DNA from: Bolinopsis microptera
Taxonomy: Eukaryota; Ctenophora; Tentaculata; Lobata; Bolinopsidae
Direction: 5' to 3'
NCBI RefSeq assembly: GCF_026151205.1
Contig: NC_087073.1
Coordinates: forward strand, 11,074,636-11,138,635
Length of the DNA: 64,000 nt
Within the stretch, counting starts at the first letter, position 1. The number at the start of each line of letters is the position of its first letter. Positions 44,601 through 54,400 of the stretch are shown here, piece after piece. A model generated the notes under the pieces. That model saw only the letters and a program-made list of their open reading frames with translations. It ran no database searches and was not told the origin of the DNA. A program made the translations under genes and the position numbers.

Positions 44601-47600
44601 AGGTTTGTGAAACACGTGTTAGACACGTGGATAAACACGTGGTTAAACACGTGGTTAAACACGTGTTAAAAGGTAACGTCATACCGTAAAACCCCGATTT
44701 ACTGCGAGTTTTCCCTTTCCCCAAGGGCTGCAGTAATCGGGATTTTACTGTAGTTATTTTGAGAGCCTGTACTGACGTACTTTTTAATAAATCGGTTTTC
44801 ACTTTTATATATCTCCATTTCCCAGCAGCTAACTGCAATGACTTCAAGCACACATTTGTCTATCAGTTATTGGAACTTGTACTACATTTAGAAGATGCTA
44901 ACCTTGGTATTGATTAACAGCTGGTGTGCCTGAGAGTGAGACCCAATTATTCCATATATGGGCATATAACACGCACGTGTAAATAACTTTGATCGAACCC
45001 ACGCAATGGTTCTTGCCAAGGGAGGGATGTCGGCGTTACTTGGTTTATTTTCAGAGAGTTACTGTCTAGTTTGTACCGTCTAGTCAGTGACGTAATAATT
45101 GGTTAACAATTAGCTAGAACGTAATACGTAACATCTAGATAGGCTTTAAGGTACCCTGTTTCATGAACTTTGTTCACTTTTGTGGGTGCATAGTTAGTAA
45201 TAGGAAGGAAACAGCTAGGTCCTAAGAAACTTTTGTGGGTGCCGAGTGGTAAAGTAAGGAAATTGTCGATCTAGGGTTTGGATTAGAGCTGTAGAGGGGT
45301 TAAATATATGGGACGAGAAATGTTGGAGTTAGACGAGGGGAACCATGGGAACCATAGTTTGTTCACAATACCAAGAGGCTAGCTCTCCACCCTAAACAGC
45401 ACATTTTATCACTAATTAATTAACTAATTAATTCAGATTCATCTTCGTACCGCACACCTACTTTGACCTACAGCACATGTTACCACAACAGTGCAAATCT
45501 CTGGGATACCATCTCCCTGCTTACTTCTTCTCTTGGATCAACTTGGAGGAGCTCTCCATACAGTTTGAAAAGAGACAGGTCAGTGTTTAGCAGGGGTTTC
45601 TAGAATTATTATTATCCCTGTCTTTAACTCTTTAACAACTTCGTCTGAGATGCGGTATTTTACCTGCTAGGCCAAGGTACATACCTTTTTAATATTTACA
45701 TACTAGGGTACTTACATATCCTTTAATACTTATATTAAAGTATTAACACCCATTCCTGACCTATTTATTACGCCTGTTGATGAGAAGTCTGCGCTGATAT
45801 TATTAACATTAATTGGTATTGCCGCGGGTGCTTTCAAATCTGAGCCTCTATTGTAGTTTTGGCTCCTACTGAGTGGGCCCCACACAAAATAGACGGTCTT
45901 TTGCCGTTAATATCACACTTGGGACTAAAACCAAATTGTGAACAAACTCAGCAAATATCGTTACACTGTTGCATACTGGAGGAGTAAATTTGCAATTTTT
46001 TTGGCCAAAACTTTGTAACTTAATTATGTCTGGTTTCATGCGTGTGCAGACCTCGACCCGGTAAATTGCAGTGAAGTTAGATCACCAGGTTGTGTTAAAT
46101 CACACCAGAACTGAGAACAGCAGAGAGTGCACCACACTGAGACGGGTAACATAGCAACCTAGTAACACTGAGACTGGTAACATAGCAACCTAGTAACACT
46201 GAGACTGGTAACATAGCAACCTAGTAACACTGAGACTGGTAACATAGCAACCTAGTAACACTGAGACTGGTAACATAGCAACCTAGTAACACTGAGACTG
46301 GTAACATAGCAACCTAGTAACACTGAGACTGGTAACATAGCAACCTAGTAACACTGAGACTGGTAACATAGCAACCTAGTAACACTGAGACTGGTGCCTT
46401 GTGTTACGGTGACTTAATCGCCAGTGCGGTTGAGAATTTCCTAAATGTGATAGGATGTGAGATACGTTAAATTGGATTGTGTTAACTTTCTTTTGAAGTG
46501 ATGTCTAATATTTACCATAATATTTTTTCAGGTTTCCAATAAACCGGCAAAAAAGCAGCTGACCAGGAGAAATTCTAAAAGTGTGCTAAATGCCTTCGGA
46601 GTACAACAGACGGGCAGACAACATTCGGCTGTGAGTTTTCAGCATTTTTAAGTATTTTCGACTTTTTGTCGGAAAATTTCTTCGAGTTTATGTGTCACCA
46701 CGTTTTGGTGTTCACAATTGGCCGGAAAAAAGCGAGATCATAGTTGGGTGAATTCTCAGTATTTTAACAGTCAACAGTCTTTGTTCTTTGCCGTGCCTTC
46801 AAACAAGGAATTGCATCACAGCTCTTGTTCATCAGCAGATAAAACCCATTACCGACTAAGCTCACTCCAAATATACACAACTAGTGCCAATTACCAAAGT
46901 GGCACGAGGAATTCCGGGCTGACCAGTATTTTAAACTACCTGAACCTTGTCCGTCCTCGGGACCCAGTTTAAGAACTGTTAAACACAAAGCAGGCTTTGT
47001 TAACTCACTGTACTGGGTATACTAGTTAACTAGAGCTGACTTAGAGCAGGGTTGTAAAGTCCTGGGCTTAGTCATTAATTGGTATATAACTAACAGAGAA
47101 AAAAGGCGATAATATCCGGAACTGGTACGATGAAAGACCGTGCACGTATTTCTCCTTTTAGGTATCGGTCGATTATCAGGAGGCCGTGATGACAACACTT
47201 ACTCAAGTTCTAAAGCTAGCTAATCCTCAGGTAGACAACTGCAATAACACAGTGAGCCTGATAATCAGTATGTCAGATAAGGGGGTGGACTTTAACGCTA
47301 AAGTGTGGCACTACAGAGAGTCAGGAGACAAGGACTCTAATGAGGACACTGAACCGCTCGACCCTGAACTGGATCTGGACGCGGTGGAGGAGGATAAGTT
47401 TACTGCATTGTTTAGTCGCGCCAGCAGTCGTGCTAGCAGCAGAGTCGGCTTCTCCAGGTACAGTTTACCTAGTAATCTAGTAACCTAGTAACCTAGTAAC
47501 CTAGTAACCTAGTAATCTAGTAACCTAGTAACCTAGTAACCTAGTAACCTAGTAACCTAGTAACCTAGTAACCTAGTAAACTCGTAACCTAGTAAACTCG

Positions 47601-48217
47601 TAACCTAGTAACCTAGTAACCTAGTAACCTAGTAATCTAGTAACCTAGTAACCTAGTAACCTAGTAACCTAGTAACCTATTAAACTCGTAACCTAGTAAC
47701 CTAGTAACATAGTAACCTTGTAACCTAGTAACCTAGTTACCTAGTAACCTAACTTAACCTAGTAACCTAGTAACCTAGTAACCTAGTAACCTAGTAACCT
47801 AGCAACCTAGTAACCTAGTAACCTCGTAACCTCGTAACCTAGTAACCTAGTAACCTAGTAACCTAGTAACATAGTAACCTAGTAACCTAGTAACCTAGTT
47901 CCAGCAGTCGTGCTAGCAGCAGAGTCGGCTTCTCCAGGCGTAAACCTTCTCTAAGATGATTTTTGTTTTCCATATTGAAACAAAGTTGACAAACCTCAAA
48001 TTTGTTTTCTCGTGATATATTCCGCCACGCGAAGTATGTTCTCGGTATGTTTATCAAGTATGTTCTCGGTATGTTTATAAAGTATGTTTATAACAAGTTT
48101 ACTAATTCCAGGAGTACTAGCACGAACAGCGGACGCTGCACTCCGAGCAGAAGTGGGCGCAACTCTCCCACCAAACTATTCTCTGGTCGTACTACCCCAC
48201 TCATGCCCATCATGTGA
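41661..48217 (+). CDS. ERI1-like 3' exonuclease-fold protein with altered catalytic residues (6 exons, 316 aa)
   Basis: Exons 41661-41800, 44435-44602, 45437-45578, 46532-46630, 47162-47457, 48112-48217. Phases 2,2,0,0,2 agree and give 951 nt of open frame. Exon 1 has DYFLVCAFEFTCD and QEPQEIIELCIL, aligned with the LDFEATC and PxEIIEFP blocks of ERI1-family DEDDh exonucleases. Exon 2 gives FYSLVKP and STFCKMLTCIS, exon 3 YFDLQHMLPQQCKSLG and SWINLEEL, exon 4 LNAFGVQQTGRQHSA. The first catalytic Asp is Ala (CAFEFT). The Asp expected five residues after the His of the last motif is Val, with Asp one residue later. The Glu and the middle Asp (YFDL) remain. ERI1 proteins trim histone mRNA, 5.8S rRNA and small RNAs; this one may bind RNA without cutting. 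The C-terminus is a Ser/Arg-rich tail (SRASSRASSRVGFSR, then TPSRSGRNSPTKLFSGRTTP). The exon 1 donor (AA|GTTAGT) is the weakest junction. Confidence 0.75.
42940..43635. repeat. Intronic repeats in the ERI1-like gene
   Basis: At 42948-42996 CAGGCGTTAG-type 10-12-bp units are repeated about five times. The block AAAGCAAAACAGTTAG..GAGG.(A/C)GCCAGTGTTAT..GCCTGGAGGGTGAT.ATGCTTCGT occurs at about 43226-43312 and 43539-43630, with a third, shorter version near 42489. These are dispersed copies of an unknown small element in intron 1. Confidence 0.6.
44127..44440 (+). repeat. Tandem repeat copying the exon 2 acceptor of the ERI1-like gene
   Basis: The unit (about 42-54 bp) contains TATCTCCCAGGTTCTACTCTC followed by pyrimidine-rich ATCTCCCTCGTATCTCCTC. 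Copies of the AG|GTTCTACTCTC junction lie near 44136, 44178, 44232, 44285, 44327 and 44381 (the last with GATCTAC). The real acceptor is at 44434. Each decoy keeps AG and a pyrimidine tract. Confidence 0.85.
46134..46395. repeat. 31-bp tandem repeat (8 copies plus part)
   Basis: The unit ACACTGAGACTGGTAACATAGCAACCTAGTA is repeated with almost no variation in intron 3 of the ERI1-like gene. It contains the AACCTAGTA word that makes up the octamer array in intron 5. There are no spacers between units, so it is a minisatellite. Confidence 0.9.
47466..47940. repeat. CTAGTAAC octamer array with a copy of the exon 5 end
   Basis: About 50 CTAGTAAC units, some with A/C changes, fill 47466-47898 in intron 5 of the ERI1-like gene. 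It is followed at 47899-47939 by a copy of the last 41 nt of exon 5 (CCAGCAGTCGTGCTAGCAGC..GGCTTCTCCAG). The real donor after this sequence is GTACAG; the copy is followed by GCGTAA, so its donor is GC or lost. Confidence 0.9.
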
Positions 48218-48257
48218 AGAGATCAAGGATTCGGACTACTTCAAAGAACGTGATTTA

Positions 48258-48588
48258 TCTGACTCACTTTGTGGAATGTGAATACTTTCACTTTCACTTT
48301 GTGGAATGTGAATAGTTTCACTTTCACTTTTACTTTGTGGAATGGGAATGCTGTGGGCCTGCATTTTGGAATAAGAGCTGATTGATATGAAAATTAAATT
48401 TTGAACACAGTTAATGATTGGAACTCGAGAGATGGCGAAAGTTTGTTTCGGCAAGTTAGAATGATTTTAACTAATCAGCTTGCAGTAAATCCCAGTATAG
48501 CTGTCACGTGCAAAGCTGTCACGTGCAAAGCTGTCATGCGCAAAGCTGTCACGTGCATAGCTGTCACGTGCATAGCTCTCATGTGCCC
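48258..48588. repeat. Two short tandem arrays downstream of the ERI1-like gene
   Basis: 48264-48345: TTTCACTTTCACTTTGTGGAATG(T/G)GAAT(A/G) repeated about 2.5 times. 48499-48588: six 15-bp units AGCTGTCACGTGCAA (with CATA and CATG variants). Four units hold the palindrome CACGTG, an E-box/bHLH-type site. An enhancer or a chance minisatellite are both possible. Confidence 0.75.
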
Positions 48589-51480
48589 AAACATACTTTT
48601 ACCATTTCCCTAGTCTTTACCATTACTTCGTCTATTATTGGACAGTTTAAACTGCTGGACTGATTGACGGAAACACGGTGATTATAGTACCTTGGTGTGT
48701 TTTAAAGAACTAACATTTCTATTTTTATCTAAATATAGTTGTATTCTGGGTCGGCCAGAATTTATAGACAATAGAGAGTTTATTTAACTCTGTTAAAATA
48801 TTATGTAGCCGGAAAGGTACCCTTATCACAGATAGTAAATAGTTAGATACTGCTAATTCTGGCCCGCCCTCTATTTTAGTCTAGGTTTGAGTGATTTTAT
48901 TTATCTTTGAATCTGAAATTTTGGGCAAAAACTGCAATCCATCTTATCAGTTATTATATATCTCATTATGCTCGAACAATCAAATCTTCAAATTGATGCT
49001 GGATTCTACATCCGTCACCTATTCGAAAGTAACGCGGAAAATTCTTTCGTATTGTGTGAATGATATTGTGTGACAACATATTTGTAGACACTTAAAGACT
49101 GAGCAGACTGCAGGAATGCAGGATGATCTAACGACCACCTCCAGAAAACCATTTCACTTTTCATTTCTGTTAGTCTGCTGTTTAGAAGGGACAAGTTGGC
49201 CAAGCCATCGGCCTTGAGGGTTGATAAGATTTTACTTTATTAAATCAACATTTATGTTAGATAGTTGAAAATGGTAACTATAGTTACGTGATTTAAACAA
49301 TCGTTTGAACTATCGAAAGACGATTTACCAAAAAATATCATATTATGATGCCTTTTTTAGTCCGAAAACAAACATTCGTCTTATTTATGTACCATTAATT
49401 TTGTTATCAATCCTATGGGAGCGTTCACATATATATGACGTCAGCAAGACTTTTGCCAATTTACCCCCTCCCCCTGTCAATAACTGTCAGCACTGCTCGA
49501 CCCCCCCCCCACCTTTTTACTCCATCGACCCCCTTACTTAATACTTACCCCCCTGCCGTCAGCCAGCGAGGGTGTTCTGAAATAAAAATGTGTAGACAGA
49601 GAAAATCGATGTCTGACTTATTTGAACAGTTGGTCAACCTAGTTCAGTTCACCGAAGTACTAATATTTAGGAAATTAGCGAAGTTTTATTGTTAATAAAA
49701 TTGATTCAGCAAAGCTCAAACCCCCTCCCCTGTCAGCAACCGTCAGCATTTCCAAACCCCCCTGGCCTCGGCTGCTGACGTCATAATATGTGAACGCTCC
49801 CCTATTGACTGTGATGGTATTATAACGATTATATCTCTGAACATTATTCCAACAATAGTGGCTAGTGCCTCAATTATACCAAACTCTGAGTTGCATTACC
49901 TGAGATTATGATATTGTGTTCCTACTATGAGTTCAAGAGAGAAAAGCTAATCTCATTTCTGCAACTTGATACAGGCTCCTACTTGATACTACTCTCATAC
50001 TCTCTCTTTCTACCATCTGTAACCGTGTTACTCTCCCTTTCAGAACTCGTATTGTACTCTGTTGGTTACGTGTTTCTGGGGCAACATTTGTAGTGTTCCT
50101 GTTTATTTCGACAAGGAAAAGGCTCTTATCAGGATAAGGAACTGCTCTACGTTTCAATGTAACAACATCGTATTCGTGATATCAAATTATTTGTTATATA
50201 ATAGTACTGTTGAAAATATTAGTTACGTCTTGACGCACTGCTCGCTTAGTTGACATGTTGCAATCTGTAGCTGCATTCTTTGTTAGTGCACTGTGCTTAT
50301 TTGCCGTGCGATAATAGGCCCTAAATTATTAACATTTCGTCACCTACGAAGCACGAAGCATCTGTAATATATTGTCATTTAGAGATAATATTAAGATGTT
50401 GGGTAGTCTCAGTTTTTCAGCTGAAGGATCGTGAGAAATATTGAACAGATATAAAAGACTTCTAAGATACAATTTGTTATTTGTCGGCTTGAAATAAAGC
50501 TGTTTCCGTTAAGGTATGTGTCACTTTTAACTAATGAAACCTTCCATTAACACACGTGTTCAACACACGTTATCATAATTTCATAATATTCTTTTGGGTT
50601 CCCATCAGTAGAAACGTGAATTATTCCATGATCCATAAATGCCTGTGTCATAGTCACCCATGAATGATTCACGTATCTTTTATTATTCTGGTCAGTCATG
50701 CACATTACTCAATGCATAACTGCATTTCATAGTAGAGATCTGAAATGATTTTGGGGCCTCTATGGCCTATAGAACCGAAAATGTTTTGGAGCCTAAAAAT
50801 TCCAGCTGGAAAACGCTAGATCTGACCACGCTCATTTCTTTTCATATTCCAATATTCTAATATTATATCCTTAAATCGGCTCTTGAACAATGAACATCGT
50901 ACAGACGTTTGAATCGGCACCCAATTAGTGACCGAATTACCCAACTTGATATTATACAAATTATGATACTTTAATGTATGAATCTAAACTAACTGTGATG
51001 GACACATTTATACAATATACATGCATAAATACATACTTGCCCCAAAACTCTAAAATGCTTATTGTATTGAAATACAAATTTTGGACGATGTAGAAACGGG
51101 GAAGCAGGAGTCCTAGAACTTAGAAGCTTTCAGACGACTCCACAGATATTTTCATGTATTTTATGTATCTGCACATTTTTTTTACTGTCACACTTTCGCT
51201 CACGCCACTCAAGACAGGCACTCTGACATAGTTTACCACATTCCTAGTGTTAGTTGGTTAATCATAATATAATGAGCGGGATATAAATACCAAATTTAAT
51301 TTAATTTTCATACTCTCCTTGTGTCTCAGGCTGAAGTCCTGTTGCTTTTAGGCTGGATGTCCTTTGTTGCAGCCTGACAAAAATTCCAAATCTGTTCGAC
51401 CCTTCCTTACATAATAATATGACGTTATAGTACAATATACTTTATAATAATCTAATATCAGATAATGCTACTTCTAGGCA
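48589..51480. other. Intergenic stretch between the ERI1-like and serpin genes
   Basis: Apart from the MITE at 49417-49802 I see no gene. 50185-50220 matches the end of the MITE at 31765-32001. 51255-51310 (GTTGGTTAATCATAATATAATGAGCGGGATATAAATACC) matches, inverted, 54255-54290, inside the serpin's second intron. Small minus-strand open frames near 49933-50157 have no recognisable motif. Confidence 0.5.
49417..49802. mobile_element. MITE with GTTCACATAT-type ends, copy 3
   Basis: GGGAGCGTTCACATATATATGACGTCAGCA faces TGCTGACGTCATAATATGTGAACGCTCCC (about 29 bp). The interior has C-rich runs (CCCCCCCCCACC), CTGTCAATAACTGTCAGCA and CTGTCAGCAACCGTCAGCA in direct repeat. The outer GTTCACATAT words are shared with 5637-5849 and 34960-35143, but the interior differs, so it is a related subfamily. 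Confidence 0.75.
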
Positions 51481-54400
51481 ATGACTTCCCAGGGGCAGTT
51501 TCTAAACCAAGACAAGAGCACAGTGAGGAAGCGATGTGCGGAGAGCATCTGCGACTTCAGTGCCAAGTTGTACGGGCATCTCTGTAATAAATCCGACAAA
51601 AACATCTTCTTCTCGCCTTTAAGCATAGCAGCGTGCCTCCAGATGGTACACCATGGCGCTAAGGGTAACACTAAACGACAAACCAGCGATGTAATGGGTA
51701 TTCTTGGTATTGAAGATGCTGACATTTTGTCGTTTTACCACGACACCATAGCTTCCCTAAACTCAGAGGAGGATAAGTTTACTTCACTTGACGTTGCTAA
51801 TAGAGTCTGGATTAAAGACAACTTTGCGGTGTTGGATGCATACAAGCAGATGCTACAGGGGCAGTTACATGCAGATATTATAAGGAATCCTTTTACCGAC
51901 CCTGATGGAGTGTCTAACGAGGTGAACGAATGGGTCTCCAAATCAACCAAAGGAATGATAAAAGAGCTTATTACTCCAGCAATGATAAACGGTCTCACAA
52001 GGCTTATCCTCTGCAATGCTATCTACTTCAAGGGTCTCTGGACTCACGCTTTTGACACCTCTGATGAAGAAGACTTCCACTTGAGCGCCAAGGAGACTAA
52101 GAAGGTACAGATGATGAGACATTACAAGGCAGAGAAGATGATGTACGGTGAAAACGGAGTTGCTCGATATGTTATAATACCGTATAAGGGGCGGAAAGGA
52201 ATCAGTATGATGGTTATCCTGCCTCAAGTGCCCTACCAGCTACAAGAGGTGATTTATTGAAAGCTCCTCGTAAGAGGTGTGTCTCTAAAAACCCCGACAC
52301 TCCTGAAAAATATAACTTCTAGGAAAAAAATAAATGAAAAATGAAGTCAAATTGTGATAAATCGTAACAAATGTAATCAATGGTATATTAATATTAATTA
52401 AAAAAGGTGGAGAAGAAGATGACAGAACGCCCTGGAGTGGTTAACGAGTGGTTTAAGTCCGCTTCCAGCCGGAATGTCCGGCTGAAGCTACCCAAGTTCA
52501 AGTTTGAGGAGAAGTACGATCTGAAGCAGTTGCTGGAGGAACTTGGTGTCACTGATATGTTCACAGTGGGTGTCGCAGACTTTTCAGGGATAAACGGTAA
52601 GTTTTACCAACAAATTAACTTGTTGATACTTGATTAATGTTAGTGCTATCGTTTGAATTGATTTGATCTTGATTGGAATTATTTGGCATGTTGACATACT
52701 TGATTGCTGGTGATTGAAAGACGAAAGTTAATCGCACGATCAATAAACTAATAAGAGCTTGAATAATTAAACGTCGTGTTATTTCAACTTCAAATAATAA
52801 TTCCGGGACTTTTCTACGCGATCAAAACACTTTTTACAGTTCAAGTCTAACTAATTATAATAATTACTAACTAACTAATAGAATCTAATAATACAATATA
52901 ATGATATAATCTAATAGAAATAGAACAATCATTCCCAAACCTCAATCATCCCAATCATGCAGAGAAATTTGGAACTTCTAGTCACACTCAGTAGGTATGG
53001 TGCGGTTATGCGGTAGTTAATATTAGTTCTAGTAATTAATGTTTTCAAGAGATTTGATGAAAATAATTACAATTCGTTTTATGTTTTCTTCAACCTGATC
53101 CACTCATCGTTAGGTTGCGAATATCTTGTTATCATTGGATATCATTGGAGCTTTTTAAAACATTAAAATTGTTTTATTAGTAATGATACGAGTAATAACA
53201 CGGTTGAAAGCCTTACAAAGTTTAAACTCCTTGAAAGTAAGACTTCCAACAAAAGTTAGAATTAAGTTTAAAGTAAGAGCTGGCAAGTTATGAGAAGACT
53301 TATGTCCATCATGAAATCTTACATCGAACTTTCGGGCAAGTTTATGTCTTGCTAGTATTGCCTGATAAATTGCCAGAAATAAGCTTCCTTTATTTCTAGA
53401 CAGCATGAACGCGTGACTACTATTTTGAACAAGTATCACATAATATATTATAATATAATAAATATTATATATACTAGCAGGGACCCGTCAAGGACCCGTC
53501 TAACCCTAAAGTGGTGTCAAGACTCAAGAGACTAAAATAAATATTACCTATTTAGTTCGCGTTTTTGAGGGGTCCAAATTTTGGGCACTAAAATTCTTAT
53601 TCCTTTGCCAAATTTGTATTTTTTCATGCTGATTTGGGGGCCATTAAAGCATTTGAACCAGTCAAAAAAGTTTAAGTTGTATATTTTTTACGGTTTTATT
53701 TGCGGAAAGTCGTGTTAAAGTTGATGCCGTGGTGTCAGTAAAATGGTACGGATATATAAATAAATATATATATATAATATATATTATATATATATCGTCT
53801 CGCTTTATATATAGTAAAATAGAGATAGGTATCTTTTGGTCTAGTTATTCGGACAGGGTGAAAGTGAAACCATACACAAAACTTTAATATTCGCACGGGA
53901 ATTTGTCGGTCAACGAAATAGTAGAACATAATTTAACTGTATTACAGAGCTGTATTTATTAAAGATGGGCCCGCTTTTTTATAAAACAATTCTCTTGTTA
54001 TGGTCTAAGAGTTTAGAGAGTTTGGAAAGTTGTTAGTTAGAGTTCCTTGTAACCTAGTAACCATCTAGTTACCACCTAGTAACCAGCCAGTTACCAGACA
54101 GTTACCAGTTAGAGTTCATTGTAAGAAACCATGAAGTGATGTGATGGTGAGTAGTCGGGGACATGTGTAGTAGTTGGGTGGAAACTGACCAAGAAACATT
54201 CTCATTATCTTTTTAAGATTGTAAGTACAACTGTGTTTCATGAAATGAAATGAAATGAGGTATTTATATCCCACTCATATGATTAACCAATAACACAAGG
54301 AAGGTGGTTAGCCATGTCAGAGCGGCTGACTGTGAGTGATGTGAGCAAATGTGTTAAAATTAACAAGAGTATAACTCCGTATAAGGCTAAGAAAAAATAA

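Noticed and set aside
44826-44910. Candidate exon (NCNDFKHTFVYQLL) in the ERI1-like gene
   Set aside because: It is open only in a phase that does not match exon 2. Skipping it joins exon 2 to exon 3 in frame and keeps the ERI1 alignment.
46134-47898. CRISPR-like array
   Set aside because: Units are contiguous without spacers, and the sequence is an intron of a eukaryotic gene.
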